Shown here: piece after piece, positions 35,408-49,113 of the stretch | How positions within the stretch are numbered: the stretch's first letter is position 1 | Layout: every line of letters begins with the position of its first letter | Source: Balanoglossus misakiensis | Taxonomy: Eukaryota; Hemichordata | Reading direction: 5' to 3' | Length of the DNA stretch: 64,000 nt | NCBI GenBank assembly: GCA_040954595.2 | Contig: CM082583.2 | Span: forward strand, 620,001-684,000 | Translations under genes and position numbers: made by a program | The notes under the pieces: model-generated | What the model saw: the letters and a program-made list of their open reading frames with translations, nothing else | What the model was told of the DNA's origin: nothing | Database searches by the model: none

Positions 35408-37460
35408 GAATTCAATGTTAGAAATCCGTGTGGAAAGTATCTCTACCCGTTTGGAACTAAGAAAAGAATTTATTCTTATTTATTTTGTAAAAAAACAATA
35501 TTTCGAAAAAAAGTCGAAAATGGTAATTTTGTCTTGGGTGATTCAAATTATACCGCCTTTTCTGGAATTTGCAGCACTTTTTACAAGAGAACGACACTTC
35601 ATGCTCTATAATATTTCCGAAATTGAAGAAAAGAGTTAATTTTTTATGATTTTTTAAAAATTTACCATTTTTGTCAAAATATGGCCAAAATGGCTATTTT
35701 TTCTTGAATTCCGTCAATATCTCAGCATTTTTGGAGAGGTCGAAAGTTTTAACATACAATCAACATGTCATATATGATCAGGCACTAAATTCGAAGAACA
35801 AAGGTTTTTTATTTTTTTTTCTAAAAATGACATTTTCAAGGAAAATTTGGTAAAACGCAATTTTGTCTGCAGTGAGCCAAATTAGACGGTCTTTTGTGGA
35901 ATTTGTATCGATATATACATACGAAGAGCATTCTATACTCCATCAGATTTCCGAAAATGTAGAAAACAGGTATTTTTTGTAATTTTCAAAAATTTACCAT
36001 TTTGACCGAATTGTGGCTAAAATTGTTATTTAAGTGTTGAATGCCGCCAGTGTCACTGCTTTTAAAAGTCATAAAAACTTTTAACATACAAGCAATTGTT
36101 TATATATGATAAGGTCACCGAATTAAAAAAATAAAGAATGTTTTGACTAAAAATGACCTTTTTGGTGCAAAAACGAATAAAACGCAATTTTGTATTAAAT
36201 AAGCTCATTCAGAGTGCATTTTTATAATCAGCACCATTTTTACATATAATGGAAATTTCATACATCATCAGATATCCAAATATGAAAAGATGATTTACAT
36301 TTTAGATGATTGTCAAAAATTAGCTGATATCTGATAAATGTAGTATTGAACCGTTCTGTTCCCCCCCCCCCCCCCCCCTACATTATATGCGGTACGCTGA
36401 TGTCAGCTTACCCGGCAGTACTGCAGGCCGTGCCCCCAACTAACGTCGGTGTTTGAAACGCCCTGGTTAAATTCGGGCTTTCTCTATAAATTGACAGGCA
36501 ATAATGCAGTCCTACCGGAACAAATGTCGAGTGTTGACCCGCTGTGACTTTCCCTGTTCGGTTTGCCCTACTTAGCCAACGTCTTTGTACTAGAGTGTCG
36601 GGTCTTTTGCAGAGCCAGGCCGAAGGAAATCCGACTTGATCACCGTTGCTAACGAACGCTAATGTCTGTCATGGTGTGCCGGGGTTTTAGTCGAGCCAGG
36701 CCGTAGGAGATCTGACTTGATCATCGTGGTCAATGTACGCGTGTTTCCGCTCTATAGGGCCGGGGCTTCAGCTAAACCAGGCCGTAGGAAATCCGACGTA
36801 ATCACCGTTGATAACTTACGCCAGTCTGTGTCATATAGAGCCGGTGCACCAGCCGAGTCACGCCGTAGGAAATCTTACTTGATCAACGTGGTCAATGTAC
36901 GCCTGTTTCTGCTCTAGAGTGCCGGGGCTTCAGCTGAGCCAGGCCGTGGAAAACCCGACGTGATTACCGTTGTTAACTTACGCCAGTTTGTGTCCTATAT
37001 ATAGTGCCGGGGCATCAGCCGTGCCAGGCCGAAGGAAATGTGAGTAGATCAACGTGGTCTCTGTACGCGTGTTTCTGCTCTAGAGTGCCAGGGCTTTAGC
37101 CAAGCCATGCCGTAGGAAATCTGACTTGATCAACGTTGCTAACGAACGCTAATGTCTGTCATATTGTGCCGGGGTTTTAGTCGAGCCAAGCCGTAGGAGA
37201 TCAGACTTGATCAACGTGGTCTCTGTACGCGTGTTTCTGCTCTAGAGTGCCGGGGCTTTATCCAAGCCATGCCGTAGAAAATCTGACTTGATCACCGTTG
37301 CTAACGTACGCTAGTGTCTGTCATATTGTGACGGAGATTTAGCCGAGCCAGGCCGTAGAAAAATCGACTTGTTCAACGTTACCAGTGTGCAACTGTTTCT
37401 GCTCTAGAGTGTCAGGGTTTTAGCCGACTTATGCTGTAGGAAATCTGAGTTGATGAACGG
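35408..37460 (+). repeat. U18, standard unit with the longest C tract
   Basis: Length is 2,053 bp. The C tract at 36361-36378 has 18 C, twice that of its otherwise near-identical partner U16. The U16-type variants recur at 4,085-4,095 bp spacing, for example TTATTTAAGTGTTG near 36030 and GCTCTATAGGGCC near 36751. M5 reads CCGTGGAAAACCC. Confidence 0.92.
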
Positions 37461-39506
37461 GAATTCAATGTTAGAAATCCGTGTGGAAAGTATCTCTACC
37501 CGTTTGGAACTAAGAAAAGAATTTATTCTTATTTATTTTGTAAAAAAACAATATTTCGAAAAAAAGTCGAAAATGGTAATTTTGTCTTGGGTGATTCAAA
37601 TTATACCGCCTTTTCTGGAATTTGCAGCACTTTTTACAAGAGAACGACACTTCATGCTCTATAATATTTCCGAAAATGAAGAAAAGAGTTAATTTTTTAT
37701 GATTTTTTAAAAATTTACCATTTTTGTCAAAATATGGCCAAAATGGCTATTTTTCTTGAATTCCGTCAATATCTCAGCATTTTTTGAGTGGTCGAGAGTT
37801 TTAACATACAATCAACATGTCATATATGATCAGGCACTAAATTCGAAGAACAAAGGTTTTTTATTTTTTTTTCTAAAAATGACATTTTCAAGGAAAATTT
37901 GATAAAACGCAATTTTGTCTGCAGTGAGCCAAATTAGACGGTCTTTTGTGGAATTTGTATCGATATATACATACGAAGAGCATTCTATACTCCATCAGAT
38001 TTCCGAAAATGTAGAAAACAGGTATTTTTTGTAATTTTCAAAAATTTACCATTTTGACCGAATTGTGGCTTAAATTGTTATTTTCGTGTTGAATGCCGCC
38101 AGTGTCACTGCTTTTAAAAGTCATAAAAACTTTTAACATACAAGCAATTGTTTATATATGATAACGTCACCGAATTAAAAAAATAAAGAATGTTTTGACT
38201 AAAAATGACCTTTTTGGTGCAAAAACGAATAAAACGCAATCTTGTATTAAATCAGTTCATTCAGAGTGCATGTTTTATAATAAGCACCATTTTTACATAT
38301 AATGGAAATTTCATACATCATCAGATATCCAAATATGAAAAAATGATTTAGATTTTAGATGATTGTCCAAAATTAGCTGATATCTAATAAATGTAGTATT
38401 GAACCGTTCTGTCCCCCCCCCCCTTACATTATATGCGGTACGCCGATGTCAGCTTACCCGGCAGTACTGTAGGCCGTGCCCCCAACAAACGTCGGTGTTT
38501 GAAACGCCCTGGTTAAATTCGGGCTCTCTCTATAAATCGACAGGCAATAATGCAGTCCTACCGGAACAAATGTCGAGTGTTGACCCGCTGCGACTTTCCC
38601 TCTTCGGTTTGCCCAACTTAGCCAACGTCTTTGTACTAGAGTGTCGGGTCTTTTGCAGAGCCAGGCCGAAGGAAATCCGAGTTGATCATCGTTGCTAACG
38701 AACGCTAGTGTCTGTCATGGTGTGCCGGGGTTTTAGTCGAGCCAGGCCGTAGGAGATCTGACTTGATCATCGTGGTCAATGTACGCGTGTTTCCGCTCTA
38801 AAGTGCCGGGGCTTCAGCTAAACCAGGCCGTAGGAAATCCGACGTAATCACCGTTGATAACTTACGCCATTCTGTGTCATATAGAGCCGGTGCACCAGCC
38901 GAGTCACGCCGTAGGAAATCTGACTTGATCAACGTGGTCAATGTACGCCTGTTTCTGCTCTAGAGTGCCGGGGCTTCAGCTGAGCCAGGCCGTAGGAAAC
39001 CCGACGTGATTACCGTTGTTAACTTACGCCAGTTTGTGTCCTATATATAGTGCCGGGGCATCAGCCGTGCCAGGCCGAAGGAAATGTGAGTAGATCAACG
39101 TGGTCTCTGTACGCGTGTTTCTGCTCTAGAGTGCCAGGGCTTTAGCCAAGCCATGCCGTAGGAAATCTGACTTGATCAACGTTGCTAACGAACGCTAGTG
39201 TCTGTCATAGTGTGCCGGGGTTTTAGTCGAGCCAAGCCGTAGGAGATCAGACTTGATCAACGTGGTCTCTGTACGCGTGTTTCTGCTCTAGAGTGCCGGG
39301 GCTTTATCCAACCCATGCCGTAGAAAATCTGACTTGATCACCGTTGCTAACGTACGCTAGTGTCTGTCATATTGTGACGGAGATTTAGCCGAGCCAGGCC
39401 GTAGAAAAATCGACTTGTTCAACGTTACCAGTGTGCAACTGTTTCTGCTCTAGAGTGTCAGGGTTTTAGCCGACTTATGCTGTAGGAAATCTGAGTTGAT
39501 GAACGG
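37461..39506 (+). repeat. U19, standard unit, recombinant inside S3
   Basis: Length is 2,046 bp with a C tract at 38413-38423 (11 C). It follows U17 up to TTTTGACTAAAAATGACC near 38210. From CAATCTTGT near 38239 it follows the U2/U12/U20 type. In the cap, CGCTGCGACTTTCCC replaces CGCTGTGACTTTCCC, which removes a stop codon and opens a 99-codon frame seen also in U20 and U21. Confidence 0.92.
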
Positions 39507-41396
39507 GAATTCAATGTTAGAAAACCCGTGTGGAAAGTATCTCTACCCGTTTGAAACTAAGAAAAGAATTTATTCTTATTTATTTTGTAAAAAAGACAAT
39601 TTTTCGAAAAAAAGTCGAAAAATTGCAATTTTGTCTTGGGTGATTCAAATTATACCGCCTTTTCTGGAATTTGCAGCACTTTTTACAAGAGAACGACACT
39701 TCATGCTCCATAATATTTCCGAAAATGAAGAAAAGAGTTAATTTTTTATGATTTTTCAAAAATTTACGATTTTTGTCAAAATATGGCCAAAATGGCTATT
39801 TTTCTTGAATTCCATCAATATCTCAGCATTTTTGGAGTGGTCGAGAGTTTTAACATACAATCAACATGTCATATATGATCAGGGCACCAAATTCGAAGAA
39901 CAAAGGTTTTTTTTTTTTTTTTTCTAAAAATGACATTTTCAAGGAAAATTTGGTAAAACGCAATTTTGTCTGCAGTGAGCCAAATTAGACGGTCTTTTGT
40001 GGAATTTGTATCGATATGTACATACGAAGAGCATTCTACACTCCATCAGATTTCCGAAAATGTAGAAAACAGGTATTTTTTGTAAATTTCAAAAATTTAC
40101 CATTTTGACTAAATTGTGGCTAAAATTGTTATTTTCGTGATGAATGCCGCCAGTGTCACTGCTTTTAAAAGTCATAAAAACTTTTAACATACAAGCAATT
40201 GTTTATATATGATCAGGTCACCGAATTAAAAAAATAAAGAATGTTTTGCCTAAAAATGACCTTTTTGGTGCAAAAACGAATAAAACGCAATCTTGTATTA
40301 AATCAGTTCATTCAGAGTGCATGTTTTATAATAAGCACCATTTTTACATATAATGGAAATTTCATACATCATCAGATATCCAAATATGAAAAAAATGATT
40401 TAGATTTTAGATGATTGTCCAAAATTAGCTGATATCTAATAAATGTAGTATTGAACCGTTCTGTCCCCCCCCCCGTTACATTATATGCGGTACGCCGATG
40501 TCAGCTTACCCGGCAGTACTGTAGGCCGTGCCCCCAACAAACGTCGGTGTTTGAAACGCCCTGGTTAAATTCGGGCTCTCTCTATAAATCGACAGGCAAT
40601 AATGCAGTCCTACCGGAACAAATGTCGAGTGTTGACCCGCTGCGACTTTCCCTCTTCGGTTTGCCCAACTTAGCCAACGTCTTTGTACTAGAGTGTCGGG
40701 TCTTTTGCAGAGCCAGGCCGAAGGAAATCCGACTTGATCACCGTTGCTAACGAACGCTAGTGTCTGTCATGGTGTGCCGGGGTTTTAGTCGAGCCAGGCC
40801 GTAGGAGATCTGACTTGATCATCGTGGTCAATGTACGCGTGTTTCCGCTCTAAAGTGCCGGGGCTTCAGCTGAGCCAGGCCGTAGGAAACCCGACGTGAT
40901 TACCGTTGTTAACTTACGCCAGTTTGTGTCCTATATATAGTGCCGGGGCATCAGCCGTGCCAGGCCGAAGGAAATGTGAGTAGATCAACGTGGTCTCTGT
41001 ACGCGTGTTTCTGCTCTAGAGTGCCAGGGCTTTAGCCAAGCCATGCCGTAGGAAATCTGACTTGATCAACGTTGCTAACGAACGCTAGTGTCTGTCATAG
41101 TGTGCCGGGGTTTTAGTCGAGCCAAGCCGTAGGAGATCAGACTTGATCAACGTGGTCTCTGTACGCGTGTTTCTGCTCTAGAGTGCCGGGGCTTTATCCA
41201 ACCCATGCCGTAGAAAATCTGACTTGATCACCGTTGCTAACGTACGCTAGTGTCTGTCATATAGTGACGGAGATTTAGCCGAGCCAGGCCGTAGAAAAAT
41301 CGACTTGTTCAACGTTACCAGTGTGCAACTGTTTCTGCTCTAGAGTGTCAGGGTTTTAGCCGACTTATGCTGTAGGAAATCTGAGTTGATGAACGG
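39507..41396 (+). repeat. U20, short unit lacking M3-M4
   Basis: Length is 1,890 bp, one dimer short. The C tract is 40465-40474 (10 C, followed by G). The GC block runs from M2 (GTTTCCGCTCTAAA) directly into M5 near 40856. S1 has GAAAAATTGCAATTTTG. The A that normally breaks the S2 T tract is gone, giving 17 T at 39907-39923. Confidence 0.92.
39907..39923 (+). repeat. Uninterrupted T17 tract in S2 of U20
   Basis: Most units have T7-8, A, then T8-10 at this place. In U20-U22 the A is missing and the tract is pure (17, 16 and 16 T). The change is confined to these three neighbouring units and marks their common origin. Confidence 0.85.
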
Positions 41397-43447
41397 GAAT
41401 TCAATGTTAGAAAACCCGTGTGGAAAGTATCTCTACCCGTTTGAAACTAAGAAAAGAATTTATTCTTATTTATTTTGTAAAAAAGACAATTTTTCGAAAA
41501 AAAGTCGAAAAATTGCAATTTTGTCTTGGGTGATTCAAATTATACCGCCTTTTCTGGAATTTGCAGCACTTTTTACAAGAGAACGACACTTCATGCTCCA
41601 TAATATTTCCGAAAATGAAGAAAAGAGTTATTTTTTTATGATTTTTCAAAAATTTACCATTTTTGTCAAAATATGGCCAAAATGGCTATTTTTCTTGAAT
41701 TCCGTCAATATCTCAGCATTTTTGGAGTGGTCGAGAGTTTTAACATACAATCAACATGTCATATATGATCAGGGCACCAAATTCGAAGAACAAAGGTTTT
41801 TTTTTTTTTTTTCTAAAAATGACATTTTCAAGGAAAATTTGGTAAAACGCAATTTTGTCTGCAGTGAGCCAAATTAGACGGTCTTTTGTGGAATTTGTAT
41901 CGATATGTACATACGAAGAGCATTCTACACTCCATCAGATTTCCGAAAATGTAGAAAACAGGTATTTTTTGTAAATTTCAAAAATTTACCATTTTGACTA
42001 AATTGTGGCTAAAATTGTTATTTTCGTGATGAATGCCGCCAGTGTCACTGCTTTTAAAAGTCATAAAAACTTTTAACATACAAGCAATTGTTTATATATG
42101 ATCAGGTCACCGAATTAAAAAAATAAAGAATGTTTTGCCTAAAAATGACCTTTTTGGTGCAAAAACGAATAAAACGCAATCTTGTATTAAATCAGTTCAT
42201 TCAGAGTGCATGTTTTATAATAAGCACCATTTTTACATATAATGGAAATTTCATACATCATCAGATATCCAAATATGAAAAAAATGATTTAGATTTTAGA
42301 TGATTGTCCAAAATTAGCTGATATCTAATAAATGTAGTATTGAACCGTTCTGTCCCCCCCCCCCTTACATTATATGCGGTACGCCGATGTCAGCTTACCC
42401 GGCAGTACTGTAGGCCGTGCCCCCAACAAACGTCGGTGTTTGAAACGCCCTGGTTAAATTCGGGCTCTCTCTATAAATCGACAGGCAATAATGCAGTCCT
42501 ACCGGAACAAATGTCGAGTGTTGACCCGCTGCGACTTTCCCTCTTCGGTTTGCCCAACTTAGCCAACGTCTTTGTACTAGAGTGTCGGGTCTTTTGCAGA
42601 GCCAGGCCGAAGGAAATCCGACTTGATCACCGTTGCTAACGAACGCTAGTGTCTGTCATGGTGTGCCGGGGTTTTAGTCGAGCCAGGCCGTAGGAGATCT
42701 GACTTGATCATCGTGGTCAATGTACGCGTGTTTCCGCTCTAAAGTGCCGGGGCTTCAGCTAAACCAGGCCGTAGGAAATCCGACGTAATCACCGTTGATA
42801 ACTTACGCCATTCTGTGTCATATAGAGCCGGTGCACCAGCCGAGTCACGCCGTAGGAAATCTGACTTGATCAACGTGGTCAATGTACGCCTGTTTCTGCT
42901 CTAGAGTGCCGGGGCTTCAGCTGAGCCAGGCCGTAGGAAACCCGACGTGATTACCGTTGTTAACTTACGCCAGTTTGTGTCCTATATATAGTGCCGGGGC
43001 ATCAGCCGTGCCAGGCCGAAGGAAATGTGAGTAGATCAACGTGGTCTCTGTACGCGTGTTTCTGCTCTAGAGTGCCAGGGCTTTAGCCAAGCCATGCCGT
43101 AGGAAATCTGACTTGATCAACGTTGCTAACGAACGCTAGTGTCTGTCATAGTGTGCCGGGGTTTTAGTCGAGCCAAGCCGTAGGAGATCAGACTTGATCA
43201 ACGTGGTCTCTGTACGCGTGTTTCTGCTCTAGAGTGCCGGGGCTTTATCCAACCCATGCCGTAGAAAATCTGACTTGATCACCGTTGCTAACGTACGCTA
43301 GTGTCTGTCATATAGTGACGGAGATTTAGCCGAGCCAGGCCGTAGAAAAATCGACTTGTTCAACGTTACCAGTGTGCAACTGTTTCTGCTCTAGAGTGTC
43401 AGGGTTTTAGCCGACTTATGCTGTAGGAAATCTGAGTTGATGAACGG
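41397..43447 (+). repeat. U21, standard unit
   Basis: Length is 2,051 bp with a C tract at 42354-42364 (11 C). It is very close to U20 and U22 in AT block and cap. The unbroken S2 T tract is 41797-41812 (16 T). With AGAGTTATTTTTTTATG replacing the usual AGAGTTAATTTTTTATG, this opens a 163-codon frame from 41386, the longest in the window. I take it as accidental. Confidence 0.92.
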
Positions 43448-45496
43448 GAATTCAATGTTAGAAAACCCGTGTGGAAAGTATCTCTACCCGTTTGAAACTA
43501 AGAAAAGAATTTATTCTTATTTATTTTGTAAAAAAGACAATTTTTCGAAAAAAAGTCGAAAAATTGCAATTTTGTCTTGGGTGATTCAAATTATACCGCC
43601 TTTTCTGGAATTTGCAGCACTTTTTACAAGAGAACGACACTTCATGCTCCATAATATTTCCGAAAATGAAGAAAAGAGTTATTTTTTTATGATTTTTCAA
43701 AAATTTACCATTTTTGTCAAAATATGGCCAAAATGGCTATTTTTCTTGAATTCCGTCAATATCTCAGCATTTTTGGAGTGGTCGAGAGTTTTAACATACA
43801 ATCAACATGTCATATATGATCAGGGCACCAAATTCGAAGAACAAAGTTTTTTTTTTTTTTTTCTAAAAATGACATTTTCAAGGAAAATTTGGTAAAACGC
43901 AATTTTGTCTGCAGTGAGCCAAATTAGACGGTCTTTTGAGGAATTTGTATCGATATATACATACGAAGAGCATTCTACACTCCATCAGATTTCCGAAAAT
44001 GTAGAAAACGGGTATTTTTTGTAAATTTCAAAAATTTACCATTTTGACTAAATTGTGGCTAAAATTGTTATTTTCGTGATGAATGCCGCCAGTGTCACTG
44101 CTTTTAAAAGTCATAAAAACTTTTAACATACAAGCAATTGTTTATATATGATCAGGTCACCGAATTAAAAAAATAAAGAATGTTTTGCCTAAAAATGACC
44201 TTTTTGGTGCAAAAACGAATAAAACGCAATCTTGTATTAAATCAGTTCATTCAAAGTGCATGTTTTATAATAAGCACCATTTTTACATATAATGGAAATT
44301 TCATACATCATCAGATATCCAAATATGAAAAAATGATTTAGATTTTAGATGATTGTCCAAAATTAGCTGATATCTAATAAATGTAGTATTGAACCGTTCT
44401 GTCCCCCCCCCCCCTTACATTATATGCGGTACGCCGATGTCAGCTTACCCGGCAGTACTGTAGGCCGTGCCCCCAACAAACGTCGGTGTTTGAAACGCCC
44501 TGGTTAAATTCGGGCTCTCTCTATAAATCGACAGGCAATAATGCAGTCCTACCGGAACAAATGTCAAGTGTTGAACCGCTGTGACTTTCCCTGTTCGGTT
44601 TGTCCGAATTAGCCAACGTCTTTGTACTAGAGTGTCGGGTCTTTTGCAGAGCCAGGCCGAAGGAAATCCGACTTGATCACCGTTGCTAACGAACGCTAGT
44701 GTCTGTCATGGTGTGCCGGGGTTTTAGTCGAGCCAGGCCGTAGGAGATCTGACTTGATCATCGTGGTCAATGTACGCGTGTTTCCGCTCTAAAGTGCCGG
44801 GGCTTCAGCTAAACCAGGCCGTAGGAAATCCGACGTAATCACCGTTGATAACTTACGCCAGTCTGTGTCATATAGAGCCGGTGCACCAGCCGAGTCACGC
44901 CGAAGGAAATCTGACTTGATCAACGTGGTCAATGTACGCCTGTTTCTGCTCTAGAGTGCCGGGGCTTCAGCTGAGCCAGGCCGTAGGAAACCCGACGTGA
45001 TTACCGTTGTTAACTTACGCCAGTCTGTGTCCTATATATAGTGCCGGGGCATCAGCCGTGCCAGGCCGAAGGAAATGTGAGTAGATCAACGTGGTCTCTG
45101 TACGCTTGTTTCTGCTCTAGAGTGTCAGGGCTTTAGCAAAGCCATGCCGTAGGAAATCTGACTTGATCAACGTTGCTAACGAACGCTAGTGTCTGTCATA
45201 GTGTGCCGGGGTTTTAGTCGAGCCAAGCCGTAGGAGATCAGACTTGATCAACGTGGTCTCTGTACGCGTGTTTCTGCTCTAGAGTGCCGGGGCTTTATCC
45301 AACCCATGCCGTTGAAAATCTGACTTGATCACCGTTGCTAACGTACGCTAGTGTCTGTCATATTGTGACGAGATTTAGCCGAGCCAGGCCGTAGAAAAAT
45401 CGACTTGTTCAACGTTATCAGTGTGCAACTGTTTCTGCTCTAGAGTGTCAGGGTTGTAGCCGACTTATGCTGTAGGAAATCTGAGTTGATGAACGG
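43448..45496 (+). repeat. U22, standard unit
   Basis: Length is 2,049 bp with a C tract at 44403-44414 (12 C). The AT block matches U21 apart from single changes such as GTCTTTTGAGGAATTTG, and the T tract is 43847-43862. The cap end (GTCAAGTGTTGAACCGC, CCCTGTTCGG) matches U11 instead of U21, and the GC block carries M7 of the GTGTCAGGGCTTTAGCAAAG type, as in U2, U12 and U13. Confidence 0.92.
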
Positions 45497-47222
45497 GAAT
45501 TCAATGTTAGAAAACCCGTGTGGAAAGTATCTCTACCCGTTTGAAACTAAGAAAAGAATTTATTCTTATTTATTTTGTAAAAAAGACAATTTTTCGAAAA
45601 CAAGTCGAAAATGGTAATTTTGTCTTGGGTGATTCAAATTATACCACATTTTCTGGAATTTGCAGCACTTTTTACAAGAGAACGACACTTCATGCTCCAT
45701 AATATTTCCGAAAATGAAGAAAAGAGTTTTATTTTTTATGATTTTTTAAAAATGTACCATTTTGTCAAAATATGGCCAAAATGGCTATATTTTCTTGAAT
45801 TCCGTCAATATCTCTGCATTTTTGAAGTGGTCGAAAGTTTTAACATACAATCAACATGTCATATATGATCAGGGCACCAAATTCGAAGAACGAAGGTTTT
45901 TTTATTTTATTTTTCTAAAAATGACATTTTCAAGGAAAATTTGGTAAAACGCAATTTTGTCTGCAGTGAGCCAAATTAGACGGTCTTTTGTGGAATTTGT
46001 ATCGATATATATATACGAAGAGCATTCTATACTCCATCAGATTTCCGAAAATGTAGAAAACAGGTATTTTTTGTAATTTTCAAAAATTTACCATTTTGAC
46101 CAAATTGTGGTTAAAATTGTTATTTTCGTGTTGAATGCCGCCAGTGTCACTGCTTTTAAAAGTCATAAAAACTTTTAACATGCAAGCAATTGCTTATATA
46201 TGATCAGGTCACCGAATTAAAAAAATAAAGAATGTTTTGCCTAAAAATGACCTTTTTGGTGCAAACACGAATAAAACGCAATTTTGTATTAAATCAGCTC
46301 ATTCAGAGTGCATTTTTTATAATCAGCACCATTTTTACATATAATGGAAATTTCATACATCATCAGATATCCAAATATGAAAAAAATGATTTAGATTTTA
46401 GATGATTGTCCAAAATTAGCTGATATCTAATAAATGTAGTATTGAACCGTTCTGTCCCCCCCCCCCTACATTATATGCGGTACGCCGATGTCAGCTTACC
46501 CGGCAGTACTGCAGGCCGTGCCCCCAAATAACGTCGGTGTTTGAAACGCCCTGGTTAAATTCGGGCTTTCTCTATAAATTGACAGGCAATAATGCAGTCC
46601 TACCCGAACAAATGTCGAGTGTTGACCCGCTGTGACTTTCCCTCTTCGGTTTGCCCGACTTAGCCAACGTCTTTGTACTAATGTGTCGGGTCTTTTGCAG
46701 AGCCAGGCCGAAGGAAATCCGACTTGATCACCGTTGCTAACGAACGCTAGTGTCTGTCATGGTGTGCCGGGGTTTTAGTCGAGCCAGGCCGTAGGAAATC
46801 TGACTTGATCAACGTGGTCAATGTACGCCTGTTTCTGCTCTAGAGCGCCGGGGCTTCAGCTGAGCCAGGCCGTAGGAAACCCGACGTGATTACCGTTGTT
46901 AACTTACGCCAGTCTGTGTCCTATATATAGTGCCGGGGCATCAGCCGTGCCAGGCCTAAGGAAATGTGAGTAGATCAACGTGGTCTCTGTACGCGTGTTT
47001 CTGCTCTAGTGCCGGGGCTTTATCCAAGCCATGCCGTAGAAAATCTGACTTGATCACCGTTGCTAACGTACGATAGTGTCTGTCATATTGTGACGGAGAT
47101 TTAGCCGAGCCAGGCCGTAGAAAAATCGACTTGTTCAACGTTACCAGTGTGCAACTGTTTCTGCTCTAAAGTCTCAGGGTTTTAGCCGACTTATGCTGTA
47201 GGAAATCTGAGTTGATGAACGG
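45497..47222 (+). repeat. U23, short unit with three dimers
   Basis: Length is 1,726 bp, two dimers short. The C tract is 46456-46466 (11 C). The GC block is M1, an M2/M4 hybrid near 46790, M5, M6, M9, M10 and M11. The M6/M9 join lost a few bases (CTGCTCTAGTGCCGG near 47005). M9 carries GTACGATAGTG, otherwise seen in the M7 slot of U3-U5. Confidence 0.92.
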
Positions 47223-49113
47223 GAATTCAATGTTAGAAAACCCGTGTGGAAAGTATCTCTACCTGTTTGAAACTAAGAAAAGAATTTATTCTTATTTATT
47301 TTGTAAAAAAACAATATTTCGAAAAAAAGTCGAAAATGGTAATTTTGTCTTGGGTGATTCAAATTATACCGCCTTTTCTGGAATTTGCAGCACTTTTTAG
47401 AAGAGAACGACACTTCATGCTCCATAATATTTCCGAAAATGAAGAAAAGAGTTAATTTTTTATGATTTTTCAAAAATTTACCATTTTTGTCAAAATATGG
47501 CCAAAATGGCTATTTTTCTTGAATTCCGTCAATATCTCTGCATTTTTGGAGTGGTCGAGAGTTTTAACATACAATCAACATGTCATATATGATCAGGGCA
47601 CTAAATTCGAAGAACAAAGGTTTTTTTATTTTTTTTTCTAAAAATGACATTTTCAAGGAAAATTTTGTAAAACGCAATTTTGTCTGCAGTGAGCCAAATT
47701 AGACGGTCTTTTGTGGAATTTGTATCGATATATACATACGAAGAGCATTCTATACTCCATCAGATTTCCGAAAATGTAGAAAACAGGTATTTTTTGTAAT
47801 TTTCAAAAATTTTCGATTTTGACCAAATTGTGCTAAAATTGTTATTTTCGTGTTGAATGCCGCCAGTGTCACTGCTTTTTAAAGTCATAAAAACTTTTAA
47901 CATACAAGCAATTCTTTATATATGATCAGGTCACCGAATTAAAAAAATAAAGAATGTTTTGCCTAAAAATGACCTTTTAGGTGCAAAAACGAATAAAACG
48001 TAATTTTGTATTAAATCAGCTAATTCAGAGTGCATTTTTTATAATCAGCACCATTTTTACATATAATTGAAATTTCATACATCATTAGATATCCAAATAT
48101 GAAAAAATGATTTAGATTTTAGATGATTGTCCAAAATGAGCTGATATCTAATAAATGTAGTATTGAACCGTTCTGTTTGCCCCCCCCCCCCCCTACATTA
48201 TATGCGGTACGCCGATGTCAGCTTACCCGGCAGTACTGCAGGCCGTGCCCCCAACTAACGTCGGTGTTTGGAACGCCCTGGTTAAATTCGGGCTTTCTCT
48301 ATAAATTGACAGGCAATAATGCAGTCCTACCCGAACAAATGTCGAGTGTTGACCCGCTGTGACTTACCCTCTTCGGTTTGCCCGACTTAGCCAACGTCTT
48401 TGTACTAGAGTGTCAGTTCTTTTGCAGAGCCAGGCCGAAGGAAATCCGACTTGATCGCCGTTGCTAACGAACGCTAGTGTCTGTCATGGTGTGCCGGGGA
48501 TTTAGTCGAGCCAGGCCGTAGGAGATCTGACTTGATCATCGTGGTCAATGTACGCGTGTTTCCGCTCTAAAGTGCCGGGGCTTCAGGTAAACCAGACCGT
48601 AGGAAATCCGACGTAATCACCGGTGATAACTTACGCCAGTCTGTGTCATATAGAGCCGGTGCACAAGCCGAGTCACGCCGTAGGAAATCTGACTTGATCA
48701 ACGTGGTCAATGTATGCCTGTTTCTGCTCTAGAGTGCCGGGGCTTCAGCTGAGCCAGGCCGTAGGAAACCCGACGTGATTACCGTTGTTAACTTACGCCA
48801 GTCTGTGTCCTATATATAGTGCCGGGGCATCAGCCGTGCCAGGCCGAAGGAAATGTGAGTAGATCAACGTGGTCTCTGTACGCGTGTTTCTGCTCTAGAG
48901 TGTCGGGGCTTTATCCAAGCCATGCCGTAGAAAATCTGACTTAATCACCGTTGCTAAGATACGCTAGTGTCTGTAATATTGTGACGGAGATTTAGCCGAG
49001 CCAGGCCGTAGAAAAATCGACTCGTTCAACGTTACCAGTGTGCAACTGTTTCTGCTCTAGAGTGTCAGGGTTTTAGCCGACTTATGCTGTAGGAAATCTG
49101 AGTTGATGAACGG
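47223..49113 (+). repeat. U24, short unit lacking M7-M8
   Basis: Length is 1,891 bp, one dimer short, with M6 followed by M9 (GTGTCGGGGCTTTATCC) near 48899. The C tract is 48180-48193 (14 C, preceded by TTTG). This unit carries scattered private substitutions, for example CCGGTGATAACTTACG in M3, and CAAAATTTTCGATTTTGACC and ATTGTGCTAAAATTG in the AT block. The latter two are partly shared with U25. Confidence 0.92.

Noticed and set aside
36361-36378. C18 tract in U18 as a special site
   Set aside because: It is the long tail of the normal variation in the C tract and could include homopolymer sequencing error.
38399-38698. 99-codon frames in U19, U20 and U21
   Set aside because: They extend the cap frame because TGTGACTTTCC became TGCGACTTTCC, removing one stop, and then read into M1. 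One substitution, inherited by three neighbours.
41386-41877. 163-codon open frame (and the 152-codon relative at 43437-43895), the longest in the window
   Set aside because: It exists only because U21 and U22 changed one stop (GAGTTAATTT to GAGTTATTTT) and lost an A in a T tract. The same DNA is closed in nearly all other units. The product is rich in F, K and N, as expected from AT-rich DNA, and no domain is recognisable.
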